DNA of 50,553 nucleotides from contig JAHJZX010000044.1 in assembly GCA_018826295.1 (NCBI GenBank), forward strand, positions 1 through 50,553, in the 5' to 3' direction. The DNA comes from Gammaproteobacteria bacterium (GTDB lineage Bacteria > Pseudomonadota > Gammaproteobacteria > Enterobacterales > Alteromonadaceae). A program made the translations under genes and the position numbers. The notes under the pieces were generated by a model. It was not told the origin of the DNA, ran no database searches, and was given only the letters and a program-made list of their open reading frames with translations. Below, piece after piece: positions 22,967 to 31,321 of the stretch (positions are counted from its first letter, which is position 1; every line of letters starts with the position of its first letter).

Positions 22967-23401
22967 TTACCAACATTTTCTAACCGTAGTAGCGTTAAAA
23001 CCACCGGCAGCACCTTTTCGACCTGCCTGATCCAGTGTTAAGGTGCCGCAATCCGTATCTTTTTGTATTGATGTTGGTTGTGCAGAAAGCGTATAAGTTC
23101 TGACATTATGGTTGCCTAGCACAAAGGTATAGCGCTCAGCTAAATCCGTGCGGCACTGCAACTGCGGCAGAGTAAAGCCATTTGGATTGTAGCCCATATT
23201 TTGTGTGTAGGTCCGCTCCATAAACTGCGCTAACTCTGTTAAACAGGCAGTGGCAGTAGCACGGTTAGAACTGATAACGTAGCGCTGATAAGACGGCAAA
23301 GCGATGGACGCCAATATGCCTACTATCACCACAACAACCATCACGTCTATCAACGAGAAGCCCGCATTTTTACTATTTGATGTGTTATTCAGCGTAATCA
23401 A
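22967..23401 (-). CDS. PilE-type minor pilin with Asp at +5, set B
   Basis: A 144-aa pilin-like protein with a 14-residue leader ending in KNAG, then FSLIDVMVVVVIVGILASIA. Position +5 of the mature protein is Asp, not the nearly invariant Glu. The family stretch ALPSYQRYVISSNRATATAC and a C-terminal loop bounded by TDCGTL and VRKCW follow. The start is TTG at 23401, which overlaps the pilY1 stop by 3 bp and has a GGGAG 8 bp upstream; no ATG or GTG fits the leader. It is the last gene of the set B operon. Confidence 0.85.
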   Translation of the reverse strand: MITLNNTSNSKNAGFSLIDVMVVVVIVGILASIALPSYQRYVISSNRATATACLTELAQFMERTYTQNMGYNPNGFTLPQLQCRTDLAERYTFVLGNHNVRTYTLSAQPTSIQKDTDCGTLTLDQAGRKGAAGGFNATTVRKCW

Positions 23402-26400
23402 TTTGACATCTCCCGCCAGGATACCCTGCCAACTACTGCACCAGTATTAATACCCATATTTTCCAAAGTTGTAACAGTTCCAGTTTGCTCAACAATAAGT
23501 ATATCACCCTGCATTCCGTCAAATTTCACGCCTGAAGCTACCGTATCTTTGGCAGTAACAGGATCTTTGACTGCATCCTTATCATCAAATTCCTTGTCAC
23601 CAGAGCGGTCAAAATAATGCACTTTTAGTTTACCCCCGGTAAAAGGGTTTATAGCCATAACCCAACCATCAGATGACGGACTACAGAAGTCACTGGTGGG
23701 TACAGTAGAAGCAACAACCAAAGTATTGACACGAGTAGATCCTAAGTTAGCAGTACGAAGTTGCGGCTTCTGCACAATTCTTTCACGGGCATCTAGCAGA
23801 TCAATCACCCAACCACGTTTAGCGGCAAGGTCGTTACTCGTCGCTTCTTCAATTACCCGCGCATCAGTACCTACATTGGTTAAATCTCGCTCAACTAACT
23901 GTGATTTGCGATCAATAATCATGCTGCCATCTTTAATACCATACCATGACTGTTGTTCAGTATTAATGGGGTCGGCATTAGATAACATTCTGCCAGTACC
24001 AAAATACACCCATAGCTGGCCGGTGCCCTGCTCCTTAGCCAAGGAAATGCCCCCGGTAACAGATTGCTTGGTGCCAGTTTCCGATGTAGCAGTAAATAGA
24101 GGCTTACCACCATAGGCAATGCCATTAGCCTGTGGATCAGCGACTGATAAATCAAACTTCCAGATATTGCCATGCAGATCACCGGCAAACACCCAATCCA
24201 AATTACCATCGCCATCTGCGTCCCAGCCTTCAACTTGGCCTAAGCCATTATCGCCACCAACGCCGGCTGGCAAGTCAATCTCCCACAACACGTTACCGTT
24301 GCTTACATCAATAACCAATAAACCACCTTGAGAGGCCTTTTTATTGTTGTAACCATAACCTATTATTGCGGCCCATTTGCCGTTGCTTAATCTGGCAATT
24401 AGCGGCTTACTCGTCGTTTTACCTAAGGCTGTATATGAGTGGTCCCAAAGCAGACTTTTTTCGTCAAAAGACTTTGGATCAGTTACATCTAAAGCAAATA
24501 TGGTTTCGCCACCACGCCCCATGGTACCTACCAATACACTTTTCCAACTGCCAGAGCTGTTTTGAATGTCAGCAACAACCGGTGAGCCATCTACATAATA
24601 TGTATGCAGATACTCTGGAGAAGTCAGCGCGGCTAATTTACTTACTGCGCCACGAGGAATATAAGCAAAACGCTCATCGCCAGTTTTAGCATCAAAGGCA
24701 TGCAACATACCATCGTTGGCACCTACATAGACTGTACCAACCCTATCGAACATTTGTTGTCGGAAATCCTCATAACCAGCCCCCCAACTATACAACTGAT
24801 AGTTTCGGTTGATTATCCCCTCAACCAACAACGGGGTTGAATGAGCAATATCACCTAACACAGAACCACGGTTTCTGAATGTTCCACCTTCTTTTTGCTC
24901 CTTGTTTCTATCTCCCCGAATAAAATTAACTTGATCATCTGACAACACCGAATCTAAAACATTTGCTTCAATAAACTTCAAAGCACTTGTTGCTGTGCTG
25001 CCAAAATAAATCGCTCTAGTAGTGTAATCGCGGCCATCCAGTTGCTTTGCCGCCGACCAGGTTTCTTTGAAATTGTTGTTTGAATCAAATGCGCCTAAAT
25101 CACCAGACCAATCACCACTGCTAAAACGTCCGCGAAACAAACCGGTTGAGGTTTCAAGTGACGTAGTGGAGCCTGCCAGATTAGACGAAGTAGAAGTGAC
25201 ATCTCTTATTGCTTTAAGAATATCATTAATTGCAGTTTTATATTCTGTTGGATTGCTTGCAGCAATAAACTCGCCTCGGCCGTTAACTGTTGCATGCCAT
25301 AGATCATCAATTTTTTCGCCATTGCCAGCTTGTGGGTCTTTCCAGTTACCCGGTGTATCTTTTTTCGGATCTTTGGTGCCTTTAACACCAAGTGACACGC
25401 CATGGGTAACCATGTGCTGCCAAAAAGCCGGATTCTTACTTTCACGTGCTACTGGCACATTGTCATCTAAATCATCGCGCAGATCGTTCATCCAATACTT
25501 CATCGCAACATCAGCCAATGTATCAGAGAAATTATCGCTATAAGGTTCCTCTGCTTTGTACTGAAAATCTTTCTTGTCGTCTTCAGGATGTTCATGTAAT
25601 GGACCGTTGGATTTGTCAACATTATCAACACCTGGTGAGGGCCCATTGTAATAACCATCAGTAGTTAAAATCGCAAATGACTGCCGACAGCTAATCTGAC
25701 TATCGCCTATACCTGGACCCCAGGGACCTGTAGAATCTTTGCTTTTGTATTCCTCGCCCACCCACTTGAGCGCATTACGCAGTGGCGTTGAGTTATTCAT
25801 TGGCACTTCAAATAGCTTTTTAAACCAGTTTGCCTTGCTTGCCCCACTGAAAGTACCCGTTTCAATATCTGCCAGTGACGGCAAAGGAATTTTCAGTGTT
25901 TTGCTGCTATCACTTGACAGAGTTTTAAACCCGATCCGAAAACCTTCAGGAACAGCAGCAAACGCATCACTGGTGCCTGCTCGTGCGGCCAAAATACGTG
26001 AGCGGTAATAACTAAACCAATTGGCAAAATGTTGTTTTTCTTCAGCTATAGTACGACTAATAGTTTTAGATACCACTTTGCCATCGATCGTTTCAGTGGT
26101 ATTCCAGGTAAATTTAGATGTTTTCTCCTGCCAGCCGGTTAAAGTGCTCATATCCCGGGTGTAAGCTTTGTTACCGCGGATCTGATAACCGGTATAATTT
26201 TTTATTTCTTCTGCATTGCCCGAGCCTTTATACACATAATAAGTAATAGGCCAATAATCCTTACTACTATTTGATACCTCGCGCTGACCCAGGTTGGATG
26301 TGCTGTAATACCAGCGATCAAAACTCTTTTTTGTCGTCAGATCTATAGTTCCTGGGTCAGTATCTTTAGGATCCCAGGGGGCCTTAGTTGGGTCGACATC

Positions 26401-26802
26401 TCCCATACTCTGGTTGTTCCATTCCTTCCAGGGGGTATAATTAGCAACCGGGTTATAAAATACCTTGTTGATTTCTGACGAGCGTTTAATCACATTGTGG
26501 ATATTATCACTATCGAACGTTGGGATACGCCTGTCAAAATGGTTCAGACCACCATACATTTCTGATGGAATTGGGAATAAGTAGCCCTGAATAGTGCCGT
26601 TAACATACACATAGTCATCCGGCATAACTTCCCATTGCATAGAGCCGGAGTCATCCAATACAAAATAAATATTCGGCGCCACTGCACTACCGGTTTGTAG
26701 CGGTGCTTCAGCTATATCTACTGCTGCTTTGGCTGTACTAATGCCAAATATCAGGCTTAGAGTAAATGCCAGCCAGCTTAAATCTTTGTTCGACTTCATC
26801 AT
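23398..26802 (-). CDS. pilY1: Type IV pilus tip protein PilY1
   Basis: A 1134-aa exported tip adhesin and calcium-dependent regulator of pilus extension. A signal peptide covers about 1-27. A von Willebrand A-like region follows, with the metal site D-D-S-G-S at 50-54 and SFAILTTDGYYNG later (about 374). The C-terminal PilY1 beta-propeller begins near YVGANDGMLHAFDAKTGDER (about 688-707) and holds the calcium loop DADGDGNLDW (about 859-868) followed by AGDLHGNIWKFDL. Length is normal for the family. It lies between pilX (13 bp) and pilE (overlap), the same order as in Pseudomonas. Its start may be either of two adjacent ATG codons. Confidence 0.95.
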   Translation of the reverse strand: MMKSNKDLSWLAFTLSLIFGISTAKAAVDIAEAPLQTGSAVAPNIYFVLDDSGSMQWEVMPDDYVYVNGTIQGYLFPIPSEMYGGLNHFDRRIPTFDSDNIHNVIKRSSEINKVFYNPVANYTPWKEWNNQSMGDVDPTKAPWDPKDTDPGTIDLTTKKSFDRWYYSTSNLGQREVSNSSKDYWPITYYVYKGSGNAEEIKNYTGYQIRGNKAYTRDMSTLTGWQEKTSKFTWNTTETIDGKVVSKTISRTIAEEKQHFANWFSYYRSRILAARAGTSDAFAAVPEGFRIGFKTLSSDSSKTLKIPLPSLADIETGTFSGASKANWFKKLFEVPMNNSTPLRNALKWVGEEYKSKDSTGPWGPGIGDSQISCRQSFAILTTDGYYNGPSPGVDNVDKSNGPLHEHPEDDKKDFQYKAEEPYSDNFSDTLADVAMKYWMNDLRDDLDDNVPVARESKNPAFWQHMVTHGVSLGVKGTKDPKKDTPGNWKDPQAGNGEKIDDLWHATVNGRGEFIAASNPTEYKTAINDILKAIRDVTSTSSNLAGSTTSLETSTGLFRGRFSSGDWSGDLGAFDSNNNFKETWSAAKQLDGRDYTTRAIYFGSTATSALKFIEANVLDSVLSDDQVNFIRGDRNKEQKEGGTFRNRGSVLGDIAHSTPLLVEGIINRNYQLYSWGAGYEDFRQQMFDRVGTVYVGANDGMLHAFDAKTGDERFAYIPRGAVSKLAALTSPEYLHTYYVDGSPVVADIQNSSGSWKSVLVGTMGRGGETIFALDVTDPKSFDEKSLLWDHSYTALGKTTSKPLIARLSNGKWAAIIGYGYNNKKASQGGLLVIDVSNGNVLWEIDLPAGVGGDNGLGQVEGWDADGDGNLDWVFAGDLHGNIWKFDLSVADPQANGIAYGGKPLFTATSETGTKQSVTGGISLAKEQGTGQLWVYFGTGRMLSNADPINTEQQSWYGIKDGSMIIDRKSQLVERDLTNVGTDARVIEEATSNDLAAKRGWVIDLLDARERIVQKPQLRTANLGSTRVNTLVVASTVPTSDFCSPSSDGWVMAINPFTGGKLKVHYFDRSGDKEFDDKDAVKDPVTAKDTVASGVKFDGMQGDILIVEQTGTVTTLENMGINTGAVVGRVSWREMSN

Positions 26803-26815
26803 TCACCTCTTACCG

Positions 26816-27325
26816 TTATAAACGAAAAACGCTTTGTAGCATTACATTAGCGCCCTGTGCTGCGGTTGTGCGCACTGTAATGCGCCAACTATCCTTCAGA
26901 CAGTCAGAAGAAACCGCCCCTTGACCTGGATTAGCGCAGTCTGGATCGGCTGGGTTAGCCCACTGCCCCATATATTCAGCGATAAACTCGGCGCCACCCA
27001 CCTGTGGATGCACCGGGCCATTATTGCCCCACTCTGTCGCCGCAACTGTCCAACGATCAGCAAGTGCAGGATCTGGCGTACAGTAAAATCCTCGAGTGCC
27101 GCCCCCGCACAGTGCAAAAGGGTTAGCAACATTAACCTGATTTTGTACAAACACCATAGTGGCTTCAACCAACTGATACGATAACTCACGTTCCGTCAGG
27201 TTTGATGTCATACGCTCTTGCACCGCACTATCACGCATTGACGATACGGCCAACAAAGTAATTGCTACCAATAACAACAAACCAACAACCAGTGCTACAC
27301 CCTGCTGCGATTTAACAGACTTCAT
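26816..27325 (-). CDS. pilX: PilX-type minor pilin, set B
   Basis: A 169-aa PilX. The N-terminus SQQGVALVVGLLLLVAITLL is the PilX pattern (Gly before a hydrophobic helix, no Glu at +5), followed by the family hallmark AVQERMTSNLTERELSYQLV (about 31-50). The globular domain contains four Cys (LCGGG, YCTPD, DCANPG, DCLKD) likely paired. It overlaps neither neighbour but is separated from pilW by only 1 bp and from pilY1 by 13 bp. It forms the priming complex for pilus assembly with PilV, PilW and PilY1. Confidence 0.9.
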   Translation of the reverse strand: MKSVKSQQGVALVVGLLLLVAITLLAVSSMRDSAVQERMTSNLTERELSYQLVEATMVFVQNQVNVANPFALCGGGTRGFYCTPDPALADRWTVAATEWGNNGPVHPQVGGAEFIAEYMGQWANPADPDCANPGQGAVSSDCLKDSWRITVRTTAAQGANVMLQSVFRL

Positions 27326-27326
27326 C

Positions 27327-28319
27327 TTATTGCATCCTGTTTCTGTTAGCGGCCATATAGTTAAAGGTATTCAGGTTGGCAGACATGGCATTACCATTGT
27401 CCATAACTAAAGTTGCACGAACACCTATAACCCTTTCCCAATCATCAGCAGCAACATTAGTTGCTGTGCGCCAAACCCCCGGCGGATTCGTATTGACCAG
27501 CACTTCATATTCAAATTGTAAATCGGTCACGCCACTGGTTATTTCATCAGCGACTTCTGCACCATTTATAACAAAGGCCCGATACAACGAATTACCTCCA
27601 ACATTATTTGGTGCAACAAACCAGGCCACAGACTCCAACGGCATTATCATACCGCCCAGTGCAATAGTTAATGGCGAATTTAACGGCTCACCAAGAAAGC
27701 CACTGACATTGCTGCCTGCGCCTTGCTGATGTTGTACTAAAGGTGGCGTAACGCCTGCAGCTGCTGTTGCTGCCGTAACTTCAAACATGGCCACCCTTGC
27801 ATTACCATCGCAAACTAAAGCCAACGTACCTGGAGTAAGGCCATTTAACAGAGGATTAGCATTTACCGTAAAGGTACTGGTTGCGACATCATGTCCTGAC
27901 ACTGTGACGCCGTTACCTGCACCATACATCAGCCGAACAACATCCGTATTAGCTAAAGGAGTGATACCCGCAACCTGCGGCAAAGCCCCTTCAAATCCAA
28001 TAACACCACCCACCCAATTAGCCCAGGCAGCATTAGCGACGTTAAAAGCGCTGCTAACGTTAACAACTTCAATATTATTTCCGCAACCGGTGAAGGACGC
28101 ACTTCTTAGATCGCGCGCTAACAATTGGAACGATAAGCGGCCGCTAGACTGCATCTGGCTTAATACATTGTTAACCCGATTCGTTTCCTGATTAGCCAGG
28201 AACACACCTATCACCCCACCAAGCAATATCAGCCCTAATGCCAGAGCTATCATCAATTCCACCAAGGTAAAACCCTGCTGTACTTTGCTTTGCAAATTAT
28301 TATTGGTAGTTATTGTCAT
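27327..28319 (-). CDS. pilW: PilW-type minor pilin, set B
   Basis: A 330-aa PilW. The leader ends KVQQG, then FTLVELMIALALGLILLGGV with Glu at +5. Next come the PilW stretch VLSQMQSSGRLSFQLLARDL and RSASFTGCGN (about 70-85), then a beta-rich domain with LQFEYEVLV near 265 and a MAANRNRMQ end. Its start overlaps the pilV stop by 4 bp, a coupled arrangement. Size and order are those of the classical operon. Confidence 0.92.
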   Translation of the reverse strand: MTITTNNNLQSKVQQGFTLVELMIALALGLILLGGVIGVFLANQETNRVNNVLSQMQSSGRLSFQLLARDLRSASFTGCGNNIEVVNVSSAFNVANAAWANWVGGVIGFEGALPQVAGITPLANTDVVRLMYGAGNGVTVSGHDVATSTFTVNANPLLNGLTPGTLALVCDGNARVAMFEVTAATAAAGVTPPLVQHQQGAGSNVSGFLGEPLNSPLTIALGGMIMPLESVAWFVAPNNVGGNSLYRAFVINGAEVADEITSGVTDLQFEYEVLVNTNPPGVWRTATNVAADDWERVIGVRATLVMDNGNAMSANLNTFNYMAANRNRMQ

Positions 28320-28738
28320 GGTGCCACCTGCAGCGACAATGATGACGCACCACCTATAGCAATACGACCATCAGTCCAACTTAACGTCAGAGTGTAAACG
28401 CTTTGCGCCGCATCCCAGTCGATATCAACACAAGCTTCAGTATTATTTAGTGCATTTCTAACCATTGCCGTCCAGGCTTTTAACGCTTCGTGATCGCAGG
28501 CAACACTGTAATTACCAAGCCTGGCATTTCGGGCATCAGCACGCAGGGTTTCAGCCAGCATATCCATTAAGATTACCGCTTGTGAGCGTTCGTATGAACT
28601 TTGCACGTTGCGTAGGCTGGCGGTTTGCACACCGGCAACACCTAACAAACCGATACCAAGTACTAACACCGCTATCATTACTTCAAGCAGCGACACGCCA
28701 CGTTGCCTGGCCAGATTCACGATAGGAAACTTTGTCAT
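28316..28738 (-). CDS. pilV: PilV-type minor pilin, set B
   Basis: A 140-aa PilV. The leader ends ARQRG, then VSLLEVMIAVLVLGIGLLGV with Glu at +5 and the PilV helix AGVQTASLRNVQSSYERSQA, the most conserved part of the family. Two Cys (VACDHE, EACVDI) lie in the globular domain. It starts 3 bp after the fimT stop and overlaps pilW by 4 bp. Confidence 0.92.
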   Translation of the reverse strand: MTKFPIVNLARQRGVSLLEVMIAVLVLGIGLLGVAGVQTASLRNVQSSYERSQAVILMDMLAETLRADARNARLGNYSVACDHEALKAWTAMVRNALNNTEACVDIDWDAAQSVYTLTLSWTDGRIAIGGASSLSLQVAP

Positions 28739-28741
28739 GAT

Positions 28742-29329
28742 TTAAACCTCCGGTCTGCTACAAGTACCATTGTTGTTAGAACGATTAATCACAGCTCGTC
28801 CGCCACTACTGACCAACAAATCACGCACATTTGGGTTTACTGCGCTTTCCTCCAAACACACACGAATAATACTGGTCAACGGCAAGCGGTTATTAATGGC
28901 GTTTCTAGCCAAGCCCATAGAGGTAAAAACGATAGTGTCATTGTCCATTCCGGCATCAGACAGAACTTTAACTTTGTTACTAAGAGTTAATGACGTTTGC
29001 AGCACGCCGTTTCCTGGATCTAACACCAACCATTGCGTCCATACACCAGTGTCAGCGTTACAGGTAGCACCATCAGTAGTATTGCAAAAAACAATATTGC
29101 GATTAAGCCGTATCGCCTCTGAGCGGGCGTAGGTTATAGCCGATAAAAACTCATTCGCCTGAGCATTTAACCGATTAGACGAAATCAGGTTGCCAAAAGC
29201 CGGTATAGCTACCACAGACACAATAGCCAGCACCGCCATGGCAACCATCAGTTCAACAAGTGTAAAACCTCGCACCACAGCCACCCACAGACCATCTATA
29301 GGCGCTTTTTTACATCCAGCTTTAGTCAT
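28742..29329 (-). CDS. fimT: FimT/FimU-type pseudopilin, set B
   Basis: A 195-aa GspH/FimT pseudopilin and first gene of the set B operon. A 21-residue leader ends VVRG, then FTLVELMVAMAVLAIVSVVA with Glu at +5; the FimT/FimU hallmark LISSNRLNAQANEFLSAITY and ARSEAIRLNRNIVFC follow (about 50-82). The C-terminal GspH domain carries Cys in DGATCNA, VCLEES and GTCSRP. A 121-bp gap with no gene separates it from the AlgR-type regulator upstream and is the likely promoter region. Confidence 0.9.
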   Translation of the reverse strand: MTKAGCKKAPIDGLWVAVVRGFTLVELMVAMAVLAIVSVVAIPAFGNLISSNRLNAQANEFLSAITYARSEAIRLNRNIVFCNTTDGATCNADTGVWTQWLVLDPGNGVLQTSLTLSNKVKVLSDAGMDNDTIVFTSMGLARNAINNRLPLTSIIRVCLEESAVNPNVRDLLVSSGGRAVINRSNNNGTCSRPEV

Positions 29330-29450
29330 ATCAAAATCAACTCAGAGTTTTAGCGGAATTTTATAGCTAAACCATACTGCTGAATGTTTTTCAGGCAAAC
29401 TGCTTTTTGGACAAACGGTAGTATTGCCGGATAAACGGCAGGTAGGACAG

Positions 29451-30155
29451 TTACATCAGGCTGTCACGCAGTGTCGCCACTTCACGGCGGCTGACTTCAA
29501 GTTTGTCAGCACAGCCAGTTAGCAGCACCCAGTGGCGCCCATCCTGACTGAGCAAACGGGCAAAGTAGGCTTTATTAATTAGAGTGCGCCGGTGAATGCG
29601 TAGCAAAAGTTGCGGAAATTGCTGTTGCAATTGCACCAGGCTTTGCTCTATCAGGGCTTCGCCCTGCTTAAACACCATCCGCACATACTTGTCATCGGCG
29701 GTAAAGTAATAAATATCACTGAGCGCCAATTGGCGTTTAACGCCGCCAAGTACATAACTGAGTTTTGGCTCTGTTGTTTTTTTCTCCAGATGCGCCCGGG
29801 TTAGCGTACCGGCTTTTTGCAATGCATTTTGCAGTGCTTCGGCAGCAACCGGCTTTAACAAGTAGCCCACCGGGCTGGCCTGATAGGCATCCAGCGCATG
29901 TTGCGGGTGAGCGGTAACAAAGATAACCGCCGGTGGTACTGCCAGTTGCAGTATATCTGTGCCCAGGCTGATACCGTCTTGCTCTGGCATAGCAATATCC
30001 AGTAGCACTAAATCAGGCTGCAGTTGTTTAATTTGTTGCAGAGCCTGGCTGGCATTTTCAGCTTCGGCTACACACTGATGCTCGGGTAGCTGCGCTAACA
30101 GGCGTTTTAGCCGGGCTCTGGCCAATGGTTCATCATCAACAATCAGTATACGCAT
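29451..30155 (-). CDS. algR: LytTR response regulator, AlgR-like
   Basis: A 234-aa response regulator: receiver domain about 1-118 with acidic pocket VDDEP (7-8), phospho-accepting Asp53 in LLDIAMPEQDG, a conserved Thr in VTAHP and Lys in LLKPV; then a LytTR DNA-binding domain from about 133 (IYYFTADDKYVRMVFKQGEA and LLRIHRRTLINKAYF). This architecture and size match AlgR. It starts on the TAATG that ends the kinase gene. In Pseudomonas, AlgR with AlgZ/FimS activates the fimU-pilVWXY1Y2E operon, and here the pair sits just upstream of such an operon, so the same regulation is likely. Confidence 0.88.
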   Translation of the reverse strand: MRILIVDDEPLARARLKRLLAQLPEHQCVAEAENASQALQQIKQLQPDLVLLDIAMPEQDGISLGTDILQLAVPPAVIFVTAHPQHALDAYQASPVGYLLKPVAAEALQNALQKAGTLTRAHLEKKTTEPKLSYVLGGVKRQLALSDIYYFTADDKYVRMVFKQGEALIEQSLVQLQQQFPQLLLRIHRRTLINKAYFARLLSQDGRHWVLLTGCADKLEVSRREVATLRDSLM

Positions 30156-31222
30156 TAGCCCGCCTCAGCCTGTAGCGGAATAACCAGCTTCACGCGAAAC
30201 AAACCATTTACCACACTCTGGCTTAACTGCGCTGCACTACCATAGTGCAACTGCAAACGCTGACGAATATTATCCAGCGCTATGCCATTGCTGGCGCGGC
30301 CTGGGGGTTTTAAATTGAACGGATTAACAATAACGATAGTGACTGACTGGCTGCTTTGCAAAATGTCCACCTGCAGGGTAGCCGTTTGCGCGCAGCTTTC
30401 TATGCCATGGCGCACGGCGTTTTCCAGCAGTGGCTGCACAGTTAATGCCGGTACGTTCAGTGCAGCCAGATTGTCAGGTTGTTGCCACTGCACTTGCATG
30501 CGCTTACCCAGACGCCATTGCTCCAACGACAAATACTGCTTTGCCAGAGTGAGCTCGTCTTGCAGTGTGACCATTTCACCGGCATGCAAAGCGGCACGAA
30601 ACAGCGCAGATAGATCCAGCAGTGCCTGCTCAGCAGCGGCCGGCTCAACATGAATTAATTCAGCGGCAGTATTAAGGCTGTTAAATAAGAAATGTGGCTG
30701 AATACGGGCTTGCAAGGCAGTAAGCTCAGCTTTGCTTTGCGCTTGCAGTTGAATACTGCGCTCGCTGTGCATAATAAAAAACTGCATAGCGATAATAGCG
30801 ACAATTAACGCCACCATCAGATTACCCAGGGTAAAACCAAGCAAACTTTGGCTAAACATGGCATGACCGCTGGCAAAACCGCTATGCGCCAAAACACTTA
30901 CCAGCACTGTTAGCAGCAAAAAAATACCACTACAACTTAGTAATATATTCAGTGGCGTTAAGCGATTTAACCTGTTGCGCAGCAGGCAAAACAGCAAGGT
31001 CGTTAACAATGCCACCCAGTGCACGAATAAACTGATTAACCCCAACCTAAGCCAAAGCTCATGGTGTGTGCCCGGCGCAAATGCCAGTACCACCGCTACC
31101 GCCTGTGCCAGCACAGCACAGCGCAGTAAAAAGCGGCCATGGCATAAATACGGTAGCTGTAACGCGGGCAAAGCCCATTGCAGGTACATCTGTTTATCCA
31201 CAATAGTTGGCATAAACAGCAT
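30155..31222 (-). CDS. algZ: LytS/AlgZ-like membrane histidine kinase
   Basis: A 355-aa kinase of the LytS (His_kinase, PF06580) type, also called AlgZ or FimS in Pseudomonas. About four to five membrane segments lie in residues 30-152; the phospho-accepting His177 is in ARIQPHFLFNSLNTAAELI, and the ATP-binding part shows LTVQPLLENAVRHGIE (N box) and IALDNIRQRLQLHYG (G box). It ends in TAA overlapping the ATG of the response regulator by one base. A 99-bp gap separates it from the end of pilin set C. The signal is unknown. The symbol is used by analogy with Pseudomonas. Confidence 0.85.
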   Translation of the reverse strand: MLFMPTIVDKQMYLQWALPALQLPYLCHGRFLLRCAVLAQAVAVVLAFAPGTHHELWLRLGLISLFVHWVALLTTLLFCLLRNRLNRLTPLNILLSCSGIFLLLTVLVSVLAHSGFASGHAMFSQSLLGFTLGNLMVALIVAIIAMQFFIMHSERSIQLQAQSKAELTALQARIQPHFLFNSLNTAAELIHVEPAAAEQALLDLSALFRAALHAGEMVTLQDELTLAKQYLSLEQWRLGKRMQVQWQQPDNLAALNVPALTVQPLLENAVRHGIESCAQTATLQVDILQSSQSVTIVIVNPFNLKPPGRASNGIALDNIRQRLQLHYGSAAQLSQSVVNGLFRVKLVIPLQAEAG

Positions 31223-31321
31223 AATACACCGACTGGCTTAACAAAGTTAATAGTGGCGCACTGTGGTGCCGGTACTGCGGATCAGCTAATAACGCCTGCT
31301 GTGCTGGAACCTGTCCGAAGT

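Noticed and set aside
23398..26802. Reverse-strand open frames inside pilY1 as antisense genes
   Set aside because: They are short, in shadow frames of a long well-supported gene, and have no ribosome sites or family matches.
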